Of a DNA stretch of 64,000 bases, positions 51,918 through 63,121 are shown piece after piece. Source of the stretch: Scleroderma bovista (taxonomy: Eukaryota > Basidiomycota > Agaricomycetes > Boletales > Sclerodermataceae); NCBI GenBank assembly GCA_037178675.1, contig JAYMGJ010000547.1:86266-150265 (forward strand). Direction: 5' to 3'. How positions within the stretch are numbered: the first letter of the stretch is position 1; every line of letters begins with the position of its first letter. Both the position numbers and the translations under genes were made by a program. The notes beneath the pieces are model-generated. The model ran no database searches, had not been told where the DNA came from, and saw only the letters and a program-made list of their open reading frames with translations.

Positions 51918-54900
51918 ATGAAGTTTAGGTGTGCCATTTTGTTAAGAGTACAGTATTCATCCACATCCCCTAATTTTCAGTGCAGCTCAGCTCTCAAATT
52001 TAACGCCGTCGCAGAATGGTGGGACGAATACATCGCGTGCGTCACCGTACATAAGTTCATATAGACTACTCGTGCGACTGAGGTATTACAGGTACGACAC
52101 ACTGAAACGATGCATATATCAACTCGAGAAACAAAAATTTGCTCCCACTCGATCTTCCTTTGATTTAGAAGCAAATGAACACACTTCTCTCGTGAACACC
52201 TCAAACTCGTTGGCTGCAGACGCTTTATTCATACCGGCACTTGACAAGGAGCTGATAAAAATCGTTTTGTTCTACGAGCATCAGGAGAAGGAACTGATTG
52301 ATGACCTTGCAGAACTGGAAGAATTAGTCGCTGAGTACGATGCTATGGGTCTTTCAGGTGGAGAGCATTATATGGAGTACGGTGACGATGACGATGACGA
52401 TGATGACGACGACGACAACGACGACGAACACATTGGTGAACACGTTCGATTTGAACACAGTGCGACGCGCCGTAGAAGGAAGTCGAGCTCCGCTGGGTAT
52501 GGTCGTAGGAGCACCTCAGGTTTGGTTTTGCGTATGTCTCGTTGAGGCGTACTAATTTTCACTCGCACAGGCACGAGACGAGGTCATAGGCGGAGCATTT
52601 CATCCAGTGAGGGTGTTGGTGGAGGACTGGAAAACAGCACTTTGTCCATCCCGCAACGTCCATCGTCCCAGGCGCCTTCGGGATCCTGTGGTGCAAATCC
52701 TTCCCGTTCTCCGATTGGACGCCTCTCTGACAGGATTCTGGGGAGGACGGATGGTGCGGCATCCGTTGAAGACGAATCTGTATGGGTAGCAAAGACAAAC
52801 TATGCTTGGGACATTCAGCTCTTGCTCAAACGCAGGATCACGAATCTTTTCGTTTCATTTTCCTCCCTAAAGTCATATATCGAACTCAACTACTCCGGTT
52901 TCCGCAAGATCTTGAAGAAGTGAGTATTAAACCCTGTTAAATCATTAGAAGTGTTGACATCGAATCCAGGTATGACAAAGTGCTGTACAGCGAAGTAAGG
53001 TGTACTGTCATACCACTGGGTTCAGTCGTATCTGAACGTTGTTTTAGCTCCAAGGCCGTTACTTGCACGATGTTGTTGAAGCTGCTGTCCCTTTCACGCA
53101 AAACTCAAAGGACAAGTTGAATGGCGCGATAAACCAACTGGTCGCGCTTTATGCCAAGTGTGTCACCCACGGGGACCATTCAGCTGCCCACCAACAATTG
53201 AAGCTCCACCTTCGGGAGAACATTGCATGGGAGCGCAATACCGTGTGGCGCCAGATGATCGGGCAAGAGCGCCGGGGAGCACATAGTCCCAATGGACTCA
53301 TTCTTGCCACTGCTTCAGGATACGAAGAGAAGGGAGCTATAAGCATTAAAACGCCCCTTGGTCGTCTTGAGTTGAAGCGGAAGCATATTTATCTTTTGAT
53401 ATCCACCGCAGTGTTCACTTCGTTATTGAACGTGAAAGTGGTTGACAACCCAGAAGCCAACAAATGCTTCGCAATACTCATATTCAGCACGATATTGTGG
53501 GCATCGGAGGTAGGTATTTACCCTCCGTCATCCTATGGCACCGTCTAGCTCTTCCGCAGGCCATACCACTTTTCGTTACTTCCACCCTGGTGCCTTTGTT
53601 GCTTGTCCTTTTCAGGGTAATTCATGCTGAGGACGGTAGTGTCATGTCGGCGAATGATGCCACAAAGTACGCCGTTCTTTTCTCTCCTCTTGATGGACAA
53701 GCAAACCACGATCCAGGTGGATTTTCTCGGTTATGTTCTCGCCTACTATCATGCTTCTTATCGGAGGATTTACAATATCATCGGCTTTGAGCAAGACAAA
53801 TATTGATCGGATAATGATTACCAGGGTTTTGAGTCTAGCTGGCTCAGATCCAAACACCGTTCTTTTGGCGTTTATGGGTGTGTCCTGCTTCGCAAGCATG
53901 TGGATTAGGTCAGTATTGTACCTACTTTGCCGCTGCTTCTCGTTTGAACACCAGCTATACAGTAATGTTGCTGCCCCAACTCTTTGCTTCACTCTCATTC
54001 GGGTATGTCTTTTGCTATTGGTTCTTTTTTTTTTCTGACTCTAACCTGACCAGCCTATTCTCCGGACACTGCCTGCTCACGCTCCTTTCGCCCCATGCCT
54101 TATTGTAAGTGACCACAATCTGGTATAATGATCTGAATGCAAATTACATTTAGTTGGCAATTGCACTTGCAGCAAATATCGGAGGGCAAAGCTCTCCTAT
54201 TTCCTCTCCTCAGAATTTAATTGCTCTCCAAGCTATGGATCCTAAACTGGACTGGTCCCGTTGGTTTACCGTTTCCCTGCCGGTGTCCATTATTTCTATC
54301 CTTCTTATCTGGCTTCTCCTGCTAGTGAGCTACAGACCTGCGCGTTCTCCTGATGGCGAAGGTGATATTGAAATTAAAACCATCCGCCCTACCAAAGAGA
54401 CATTCACTTTGAAGCAGTATTGGGTAACTTTTGTTTGCTTGGCAACCATCATGCTTTGGTGTTTCGAACACCAGATTGAGGACTTTGTTGGAGACATGGG
54501 TATCATTGCAATCGTACCTATTATTGCATTCTTCGCCACAGGCGTCCTCAAGAAGGTCTGTCTCGTCTTCTTCTGCAAGTACCAAAAATAACGCTGGCAA
54601 TAGGATGACTTTGAGCAGTTCGCATGGACGATTGTGTTTTTGGCTATGGGTGGGATCGCACTTGGGAAAGGGGTCACTTCCAGTGGGCTTCTCAGCACAG
54701 CTGATGAAGTCCTCTACCGGATGCTCGAGGGCAAGCAGTTGTATACCATCGTCCTCCTCCTCTCGGTTGTCGTATTGGTGTGTCACACAGTATCATCAAC
54801 ATGGGAGTGTCTCACTCAATCTTTCAGATTATTTCCACCTTCATAAGTCATACCATTGCCAGCGTTCTCCTTGTCCCGATCGCAAAAGAAGTCGGAAAGA

Positions 54901-55308
54901 ACATCCCTGGTGGAGATAGATCTAACTTGCTCATCTTTATCACGGCCCTGATTTGCTCGACTGGCATGGGTATGCCGGTTTCCGGATTCCCCAATCAAAC
55001 AGCGTAAGCTGGTCTGTTCGGTATACGTGGTGTTGCTAATTTGGTCTGGCTGAAAGTGCGACACAAGAAGATGACCTAGGTCGATTCTACCTTACAAACG
55101 TAGATTTTCTGAAGAATGGTGTACCGGCTAGTATCATCGCGACACTCGTAAGTGCCAGCGTGTTGGATGTGGTAGTATCTGGATTTCTGAATGCCATGCA
55201 AGGTTGTCGCTACCGTGGGATTTGTCTTGATGACTCTCATCGGGTGAGTTTCCTATATCGAGGAGGCTATGTGGTGTACTGAATTTCCATCTCACGGATA
55301 GCCTTTAA
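51918..55308 (+). CDS. SPX-domain low-affinity phosphate/anion transporter (PHO87/90/91-like)
   Basis: Start ATG 51918. Exon 1 is only 11 nt (ATGAAGTTTAG) and joins, across an intron ending TGCAG at 51985, to give MKFSSALKFNAVAEWWDEYI, the invariant start of SPX domains. SPX continues through YDTLKRCIYQLEKQ, FYEHQEKELIDDLAELEEL, an Asp run (about 52384-52421) and NYSGFRKILKKYDKVLYSEL (KKxDK inositol-pyrophosphate site). The membrane part is a DASS/SLC13 transporter: LFVTSTLVPLLLVLFRV, PTIMLLIGGFTISSAL, ANIGGQSSPISSPQNLIALQ (substrate loop), FLAMGGIALGKGVTSSGLL, FISHTIASVLLVPI and GMGMPVSGFPNQTA (second SNT-like loop). It ends LMTLIGL, stop TAA 55306-55308. Likely imports phosphate at the plasma membrane or exports it from the vacuole (PHO91). 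Confidence 0.9.
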
Positions 55309-55708
55309 TACCACATCTGCGGATGCATTTCGCTGGTGTCAGTTATACCATGGGAAACCCATGTAACTATCAGCATTTGCCAGACTAACATACCAACGAT
55401 AATTGCTAGTTTTTCACCTTGTCTATATATTCGTTAAGGAATATAGATGTCGTGTGGTTTTCTTCCTGGCTACAAGTGTAAAGCCTGAATTACGAGCGGG
55501 CAAGTTCCAAAGGACAGCTATGTAGTCTATGTATTTCCTAATGAGGAAAGTTCAGAAATATGTCCTCTGCAACGCTTTGTGGGTTGCACACTGCACAGTG
55601 ACCTTAACACTAGTTTCCCTAAGCTAGACTCTCTTCGTAGAGGAAGATAGTCGTTCCTCTAGAAGCCTTAACACTACCCGCCATTTGACGTTGGCGGCGA
55701 GGAACAAA
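55309..55708. other. Intergenic, no recognisable gene
   Basis: 400 bp between the transporter stop and the next start codon. AT-rich near 55430, otherwise unremarkable; expected to contain a terminator and the promoter of the downstream gene. Confidence 0.4.
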
Positions 55709-57856
55709 ATGGCCGATACCCGGGCGTCTTCGCCGGCCTTCTCAGCGAGCAAAAAGCACCAGCCCAATGCTCACCCATACCCAATCAAGACAACCTCATC
55801 TGCACTTCTGTCTTGGTCAAATTCATCTCCTCATTCAGTGCAATCCGTCAAACATCATTATGTCCCACTATCTCCTACCCGGGCGCGTCGCGAACACTCG
55901 TCGCGTGAGGTGGGTAACCCCACTGGCAACACCGTGCCACGCCCACCGCCGTTGCCTACACCACCCACATATTTCTCCGGTTCTCCTACGCGTCCTTCCT
56001 GTACTTCCACGGAGGCCTTTGTAACACCTAAGCGCAAAAGGGCGGAGACTCTTCCCCCTGGAACAACTCATCCTCTCATGAATATAGATAACGATTCTAT
56101 TCTGAATGGTGACCTGCCCTCGAATCCCGAACAGTGGACGACGGATCAACTCCTTTCCCACCTTTCTACGTCACTTAACGCGGGCAAGGACTTGAAAACG
56201 TCTAGCGTAGATGTCATGCTCAATTGGGTTCGCAAGCGCGGCCTTACTGGCCGACAGTGGCTGCGACTCACATATACAGACGTCATCAGGTGGGTATGCA
56301 CTACTCTGAGTCCCAGTCCTTGTCATACTCAAAAGGACTTCGAATTTTTTAGTACGTCTCTTTCGGATACGCAGAGATCTCGCTTACTGGAGAATTCCCG
56401 TACCCTTCGCACGGATGTTTTGCGCGCACATATCGGGGGGGCTTCTGATGAAATTACTGATTCATCCAAGGCTATACACATCCGAAATCGGTCGACCGCG
56501 AAATCGTCGCCTTTCCATGGAGATCTCTATGGGATGTCGGTCTCATCTGTTGATTTATCACTACATTCTAGAATGGACTTTTCAAACCCGTTATCACCAT
56601 CTGTCACCATTAACCCCTCAAACTCGGTCTCCGAATCATTTGTCCAGCGCTACAGCGATCTAGCCCGTATTCGCACCCGGAGGCGAGGAAAGGTCAAAGG
56701 CCTGGTCGAAACGTGGGAGCAGGAGCGGAGCCGTCGAGGCAGTATAAGTAGCAGTGGAACTTCTGGAGGCGAAGGGTCGGTATTTGGCAGTGACCCAGAA
56801 TGTGATGGTGATCCGAAACAGTTCCAAACCTTACAGGACGGGGTATCCGCACCTCTTCACGAGGAGGGTCTGTTGCCAAGTGCAGACACGACGGTCATCG
56901 CGAGCAGCCCTCCGCGGTCGTATTCTTCCATTGATGACGATCATGAACCAAGCATGGAAGAGCTACTTCCGTATTTTGGTCCTATCGGTGTTCGTGGCTG
57001 GGAAGCTGACATTGGTCTCGGAGAAACTGTGAAGCGCGTTCCAGCTTCATCTGCTTATTCCTCTAACACAAGTCTTGTTAAATTCTTGAACTCCGATGAT
57101 GCCGTGCAAGAGCCGGATTATATTCGGTCGTTAAAATGGGATGCGGAACGGAAATTTGATAAGGGAGAAAGAAATACAATGGTCCATAAACGTGTCTTCA
57201 CTGCGGTTTTCACTGACACTTCCAAATCTTCTTGGGACACTGATGCAAGTAGTCCTGTGGACCCGATAAATGCCGACGTCGACATATTGGAAAATGATCT
57301 CGTAGCCGGTGTGGATGCAGAAGCTAATGGTGCTCTCCCTTCATTGCATGTTGCACGCTCCGAGAGCACCGAGCAGTTGGGCATCATTTGCTCGCTCGAA
57401 ACCTCCCTTATGCATACCCGCGCTGAACTGCAGATCTTCAAAGCTCGTCTCGAGGTCATGGAAACAGATCTCACGCGACTTGAGACAGTATCTTCTACCT
57501 GGAAATGTCCTGACATTCGCGAACAAGCTTCCAAAAAGGATGTTCAGGTTTCGACTGACGATGCAAGTTCGACTGCACAAACGAATGGCGTTGCGGACAT
57601 CAGGGACCTTTGGCTCGATTGGCGAGATGCCACTCGTTCACTTTGTGCGAGGGTCAAGAGCTCAGTATATCCCTTTATTTGGCCGGTCATATATCGGTAT
57701 CATTTGAAGCTTCCCAAGCATCGCGAAGAGAGGCTAGCTCTCTTGCGAGCGACTGGACTGCCGGTGTTGCGCATTTCATCTGTCATCGTGTTCTCTTTCT
57801 TCTGCGCGGCTGCTGTCCGCCGAGTCGGGCTCACCCTATGGCTCCGCAAGCGTTGA
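55709..57856 (+). CDS. SAM-like domain protein with C-terminal membrane anchor
   Basis: Start ATG 55709 (MADTRASSPAFSASKK), stop before 57857. The N-terminal 130 residues are Pro/Ser-rich and disordered in character (NTVPRPPPLPTPPTYF). Residues of about 140-220 resemble a SAM or SAM-like fold: PEQWTTDQLLSHLSTSL, DVMLNWVRKRGLTGRQWLRL, DVIR, then RLLENSRTLRTDVLRAHI. A likely 63-nt intron (about 56290-56352, GTGGGT to TTTTAG) lies inside the fold; because 63 is divisible by three and stop-free, retention keeps the frame open. An acidic, Ser-rich middle part and a possible short coiled coil (LMHTRAELQIFKARLEVMET) follow. The last 25 residues form one hydrophobic helix (VIVFSFFCAAAVRRVGLTLW), suggesting tail anchoring, perhaps in the ER. 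Function unknown. Confidence 0.78.
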   Translation: MADTRASSPAFSASKKHQPNAHPYPIKTTSSALLSWSNSSPHSVQSVKHHYVPLSPTRARREHSSREVGNPTGNTVPRPPPLPTPPTYFSGSPTRPSCTSTEAFVTPKRKRAETLPPGTTHPLMNIDNDSILNGDLPSNPEQWTTDQLLSHLSTSLNAGKDLKTSSVDVMLNWVRKRGLTGRQWLRLTYTDVIRWVCTTLSPSPCHTQKDFEFFSTSLSDTQRSRLLENSRTLRTDVLRAHIGGASDEITDSSKAIHIRNRSTAKSSPFHGDLYGMSVSSVDLSLHSRMDFSNPLSPSVTINPSNSVSESFVQRYSDLARIRTRRRGKVKGLVETWEQERSRRGSISSSGTSGGEGSVFGSDPECDGDPKQFQTLQDGVSAPLHEEGLLPSADTTVIASSPPRSYSSIDDDHEPSMEELLPYFGPIGVRGWEADIGLGETVKRVPASSAYSSNTSLVKFLNSDDAVQEPDYIRSLKWDAERKFDKGERNTMVHKRVFTAVFTDTSKSSWDTDASSPVDPINADVDILENDLVAGVDAEANGALPSLHVARSESTEQLGIICSLETSLMHTRAELQIFKARLEVMETDLTRLETVSSTWKCPDIREQASKKDVQVSTDDASSTAQTNGVADIRDLWLDWRDATRSLCARVKSSVYPFIWPVIYRYHLKLPKHREERLALLRATGLPVLRISSVIVFSFFCAAAVRRVGLTLWLRKR

Positions 57857-59247
57857 ATGTTCAGACTGCTTTCCTCACCTGTTATCCCTAGTTTGTAGTC
57901 ATGCTATCTTCAGAGGTATTTATCTCAGTTGCGTGTACCTTTGCTTTCTGACAAAAGCTTTCACACATCTTCCCCCTTTCGTGAACCATGCTTTGATTAC
58001 TGTAGCTTCTGTGATCCTTTTATGACTGATGATGTTTGATGACATGTCCTTGGACCCCACTCATAGCCACTGCCTACCCGACTTTGTTGTATTCTGACCT
58101 TTTGTACTGCAAGGTGTATACCCAGGGTTAATTTTGATTCTGTAGAATGTTCTATCTGTGGCCCTCGATTTTGTCCCTTCAATACAAGGGTTAATAAATT
58201 GAATTCAGCTGACTATGCTTTACATAGTACAGAGCTTGACAATGACACAACAATTTACCAACAAATGATAACCATTGCATCTCCTCAGTGCAAACCTTTA
58301 AGTGCAGATAGCTAAGAACATTTTTAGTGTAATGAATTCTGCCAGTTCTTAATACAATGACCTTCTGTATGCAGTGCCATGACTAAGTAATGGGTAGTGA
58401 TGCCCAACTAGTACAGTAACCAGTGACTTGATTGTTGGAGCTGCTGAGGAAACATTTAACACACAGACCTCCTGGGTGCTCTTTGCAATGACAAAAAGAG
58501 GCGAATGATTTCCAGTTACAGTGACCTTGTTAAACAAGGTGATAGTTGGTTGAACAGTTGAACAGATATCTTGATAGTGATATCAGGAACTGGAGGTAAC
58601 ATATGTGTGATCAAAGTTCTATGTATATCAACGGCTACACATGCAATTTTGATCATGACGGGGCATTTTGGGTAGTACCATCAAAGATGAAAGGCTGTGC
58701 TTTTGGCTGTGACCGAGGCAACGAGAAGATTGCATCCCCTTTTAGTAGCCAAGATCTATCCGAAGGCAGCTCCAAGAGGTCCTAAACGATTGTTGAGACG
58801 GTGTGGTACCACACAACTACCTCCCAAATCACTCATTCACCTTGTGTTTTCAATGTTCGTAGTAGGTCAGTGATGATGCTTGGTCGTTGAGTGCCACTGA
58901 GGTGGTTGAACTTTTTACATTTCCATTATTTGGAATAACTATTCTTGATCAATGCATGCTGCCTCGTGCTGCGCATTCCCCTCATTTGTTCAGCCAAGTG
59001 TCGGTATCACTATGATATATCTTGTGAAGTGTGCGAAAGCATTTCATTATGGACACAGGTTTCGTAGCCTTCGAATGGTCATTATGCACTGCCTTGCAAT
59101 CGTTTCATTCGCTATTTGCATAACTCCCGATCTAATCCACTGTGCTGATGTTCATACTAATAGGATGGCAGGAAGAAGACTCTGGGTATCCATTCCGCCC
59201 CAGGGATCCAGGAGACCAATCGTTTCAGGTTTGACAGCAGCACAAGA
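57857..59247. other. Unassigned, possibly repeat-derived region
   Basis: About 1.4 kb. A minus-strand frame near 58349-58537 (KVTVTGNHSPLFVIAKSTQE) and a plus-strand frame at 58603-58785 have ordinary amino acid composition but no family I can name. The first 250 bp are AT-rich and serve as the 3' region of the upstream gene. The block may derive from a mobile element, but neither terminal repeats nor conserved enzyme motifs are visible. Confidence 0.35.
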
Positions 59248-60482
59248 ATGTCCCAGTCTTCCGATTATCAAACAATTATATCGGCGTTCATCGAGTATGT
59301 CCGACCCCAGTTCGTTCTCGTGGTTGGCATAACTCCGTTCTGCGCATGTCTGGTGACACTGCTGGCGATGCTATTCGCGTTCTCTACTCCATCGTCACGG
59401 AAACTTCTGGTGTTCAAACTCAACGTACTCGCCATCTGCATCGCATTGGTCACTGGGACGTTGAATGGCTATTTGAATGCGTTGGGGGTGTTGGAGCCGT
59501 TCTCGCCTATGCCGTCGTTAGGCATATGCTTCACGTTCGCATTTTTTGCTCTGCTCTCTCCCTTGTTTTATGATTCGATACTTCTCTATCGTCTCCTTGC
59601 TTTCTACCCGGTCAATTCCACCCCGCTGCGTACCGTAGCAAAAGTCCTTGTGCTTCCGATATGCGTCAAGGTCGGACGGCTAGTGCTTGTGGTACGTCTG
59701 CGCATTTCTGCACGTGCTTGCAGCAACATCCTCATTGATTATAGTTGTTGTTCTTGCACAATTACTATGCTGGTTTTGCGGAATTCGGTCCTGTAGCGGA
59801 CTGGTTTAAAAACCACTATATCACTGCTGAGTGGGCGTTGCAAGTGGTCGACAACATGTCAGTAAGCCTCGTTCCTAGTGATCATTGATGGTCATCTAAC
59901 ACTGCGTAAGGTACTCATCAGGCTTCTTCCTGTATAAGCTATATTCTCACAGCTCCAGGGTATCAACAATCAAATCAAGTACGTTCCATCTTCCCTCTTA
60001 CTCCGTCAAAGTTTTGCGAACCTGATGTGGCTCAAGGTGGTAGCTTTGGACGCCGAATAAGGCAGATATTCTTGATCTCAGCTGCTAATTTCGTTTTCCC
60101 TGTTATATTCAACATTGGGCAGATCATATGCATCACGACGGACTCGTCATATCTTACGACGACGATGCTTTTACTTGTTAATGGGTATGTCAGCGTTATC
60201 GGAGTGTTGGGTGCGACTATTTGGGCTTCTGGAACGGCCCAAGCCCATGTCCCTCACCGTGCTCAGATGCATGGTGGCGGAGGTGACGGACCGGCGGGCT
60301 TGTCTCATGGTAGAAATCCATCGAGCAGTGAGCGGACGTATACACCCTTCATGAATCGTGGAGCTGTTAATTCGCCCGTACTCGACATCTCGGAACACTC
60401 CCCATACCGTATCCCGCAGGATTGGGATCACGAGAAAGGTTTTGGGAATATTGGTGGCTGCGAAGTTACAGAGATTAGATAG
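59248..60482 (+). CDS. Multi-pass integral membrane protein of an uncharacterised fungal family
   Basis: ATG 59248 (MSQSSDYQTIISAF), stop before 60483, four or five exons (introns near 59693-59744, 59860-59910 and 59980-60034). Hydrophobic segments alternate with short loops: FVLVVGITPFCACLVTLLAM, LNVLAICIALVTGTLNGYLN, SLGICFTFAFFALLSPLFYD, VLVLPICVKVGRLVLV, FFLYKLY, QIFLISAANFVFPVIFNIGQ and LLLVNGYVSVIGVLGATIW. This gives about seven helices, followed by a polar tail of about 90 residues rich in Gly, Ser and Pro (HGGGGDGPAG). The topology is GPCR-like, but I see no STE3, STE2 or rhodopsin signature, so this is not evidence for a pheromone receptor. I recognise the pattern only as a conserved hypothetical family in Agaricomycetes. 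Confidence 0.8.
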
Positions 60483-60727
60483 CAGCGCATCAGGATGTCT
60501 ATTGCACTTGAATACTTTAAGTGTATATGTAACCCAGAGTATTGACGGAAGGGAAAGCTCTGTATCGCTACTGTACTTATTTAATAGGTCACGACATACT
60601 ATGATACGAATATTTGCAGGCTCTAGAGCTCTACGCAACTCCGTCCATCCGCGACCAGCCTCCTGCATTTGCTACGCTGGGTACGCACAGTAGAAGACGT
60701 TGACCCCAGATAGCTGGAGGGTTCAGA

Positions 60728-61800
60728 TCAAATTGCCAAGAAGTCTTCATCCTCATCTACTAATAAATCCAGCATCTTAAAAAACGCAGCTCCAGGAAAC
60801 CCGACAATGTTGTGGAAGTCTCCATCAATCTTGCGGATGAGAAGTGCCCCTAGTCCCTGAGTCAAAAGTATGAGTTCAGGACTGAATTCCAAAGAGCGAA
60901 AAGGGCAAACCTGCACGGCAAACCCCCCGGCGCGATCGAGGCCCTCGCCATTTTCGGCATAGGCTTTGAGAAGGTGTAGAGGATTTTCCGCAAAATGTAC
61001 GAGAGAGCGTTCGTCAAACGATCTATTGTAAGGTGAGAGATTCGTCAAGACTAGAGAAGTATTGATGATATACCCACTTGATGGCATAACCAGGGGCCGT
61101 GAGTATTGGGTATACTGTTACGAAGTCCACGATGAGCCGTGCGGTAGACAGATAAATACTGGACCTGTGACGAAGCCGTACCTAATGATACACCAGTAAC
61201 AACCTCGCATACGTTCCCGTTCAGATCGAGCAGCATCCGGAGGTTGTCGTCTTTTGAGACGGGCTTTTCCAGTAGTTCCGGATGCGTGTCTGTGCCCATC
61301 TCCATTTCCAGCGTCGTTGCGGGCAACGCCCGTGTCAGCACCACCGTGTCGGCTACACACACGAGTAGACAAGGCATGGAATTGAGAAATACGCGGTAAG
61401 CGTACCACCTATTACTAGATCAGGCGGATCATCTGGGTTCGTTTCCTGGGAGATGCGTTCATGAATGATATACCACGGAAATGTGCATGTTTACGCACCA
61501 CGAGCCGCACGTAGACCTCGACAGCCTTGTATGTCGCTGTTGCGACTGGATATTCATAGATCCCGTCAAACGAGGATACGGGGAGGTCCTCTTTGAATGT
61601 GGAGGGTATGATCTCTGGCTCAAGGCCCTATTTATGATCATCGATAAGGTCGAGGTCTGATTCTGGTCACATACGAGCGTGCGTAGGATTTCTTTCCGCC
61701 GCGGACTCGCAGATGCAAGCACGATGTGTTTATTCCGGAGCTGCTCGATTGCAGGGGTATTGAGTGCAGTTGATAAAACCGAATTGTGAGTTGGAGGCAT
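60728..61800 (-). CDS. Maf/Ham1-like nucleoside triphosphate pyrophosphatase (Maf family)
   Basis: Minus strand, ATG 61800 (MPPTHNSVLSTALNTP), stop at 60728, about six exons. Family blocks in order are HIVLASASPRRKEILRTL (SASPRR is the Maf signature), FDGIYEYPVATATYKAVEVY, DLVIGADTVV, LEKPVSKDDNLRML, NGNVCEVVTGVS, FDERSLVHFAENPL, GLDRAGGFAVQ, GALLIRKIDGDFHNIVGFPG. The GADTVV, KP.....A..ML and RKIDGDxxNVVGFP blocks are catalytic and substrate contacts in Maf proteins, which remove modified or non-canonical nucleotides. Length and exon layout are normal for fungal ASMTL/Maf-like proteins. Its start codon is only 38 bp from that of the plus-strand gene to its right. Confidence 0.92.
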
Positions 61801-61838
61801 GTGGAAGAAAGATTTATTTGACCTTTTTCTCCACGGTC

Positions 61839-62976
61839 ATGGTGAAACGCGTCGCAGTCCCCGCTCCACTCCATACAGAACTAACAGAATACACAAACCT
61901 CATTAGAGCGCTAAGAACAACTAGGACACTCGATCTAACGAACCATCTTCTCCAATATGCAGCACAGCGAAGACAACAGGAGGATTCGGAGAGGGATACA
62001 TGGACTCGGTGGCCCCTGCTAGACTGCCCCGTGCCTGAATGGCGGCTGGACGACGAAATTATGGTACTCAGTGAATCAGTCTTTCAACAGCTGCAGGACG
62101 ATGAAGAGGCCAGGGGGGTTGGAGAATCAAGCTCAGATATCACTTCCACCAACATCGACAACCTACACCCTTCCGCTGCTCATCTACTTGTCAGAGATAT
62201 CGGAGCACTACTGGCCCATATCCTCAACGTCTTGGCCGATCAAAGACCGTCGACAGCTGCAAGCATGCAGACAAGACTGTTCCCCATGAATTGGGAAGAC
62301 GTCGTCGCTTCGCTCGCTGTTCATGGGGTTGTTGACCAAGCGTAGGTTCTATTTGGTTCAACGAACGGTGACAATTTCTTTACGAGACGCAGTGTCCTAT
62401 CAAATACGGAAAAGCGGCTTCGGAAGATATATTCTTCATCTGACACTTCTAATGGTATGCATTCTCGACCAGAAATATACTGATCGAGTCATCTAACGAC
62501 ATGGATGAAGCAGTCATCCAGAGAATGGGCGTGGTAGCTGCAGCCAAGGAAAAGTATGCCGCGCTGACATCCACCTACGACGATATCTTGCTTCAACCTC
62601 CACAGCCACGAAAGAAAAGCAGAAGTGAGTTTGCTATGCGTGCTCTTTCAGTTAGATTTGTATTAACCCGGAGACAAGGGACGCGGCGTGTTGCTTCGAA
62701 CGCTAGTGTTGATGATGATCTCGAGTATTCCGAATGATATTAACACTGGTGATCTCAATGGATTCTCGTTGCTATCCATCATTGTTAATACTAAAATTCA
62801 GTCACTGCTATGTTTCAGCGTTCGATCCAGCTGTCCACACTCGTCACGGTAGGAACCTGCAGAGGAGGCCTGGTTTTGGGAAAGGATCCAGTCACGACAT
62901 CAAGGGGAATCGTCAAGACGCTGTTTTAAGAGACCAGGTAGATATACAAGCCGAGCTGATTTATATCAATCGGTAA
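61839..62976 (+). CDS. Hypothetical protein, possible Rrn9-like RNA polymerase I factor
   Basis: ATG 61839 (MVKRVAVPAPLHTEL), reading to a TAA at 62974-62976 over about four exons (introns near 62345-62392, 62456-62510, 62624-62818). The block RDTWTRWPLLDCPVPEWRLD recalls the W-T-R-W-P-L motif of Rrn9-type subunits of the Pol I upstream activation factor; that one motif is the only basis for the suggestion. The rest contains HLLVRDIGALLAHILNVLAD, SVLSNTEKRLRKIYSSS, GVVAAAKEKYAALTSTYDDI and a basic RHGRNLQRRPGFGKGSSHD tail. No enzymatic motif was seen. The gene is head-to-head with the Maf gene. Convergent with the Erv41-like gene. Confidence 0.6.
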
Positions 62977-63121
62977 GCAACCTTAATGCACCAATTTTGC
63001 TGAACTGTTGCACGGACAAGTATACAACGACCACCGATCATCTATTCATCATCGACACGAACGATCAAAAAATGCAAATACATATTGTTTCACAAGTACC
63101 TGAAACGTGTGAGACTTATAT

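Noticed and set aside
52384..52421. GAC/GAT run as a microsatellite insertion
   Set aside because: It is in frame within the SPX domain gene, where acidic runs are common, and does not disrupt the reading.
59248..60482. Seven-helix protein as the receptor for the pheromone
   Set aside because: Topology alone is not enough; none of the STE3-type sequence blocks I would expect are present, and it lies 33 kb away.
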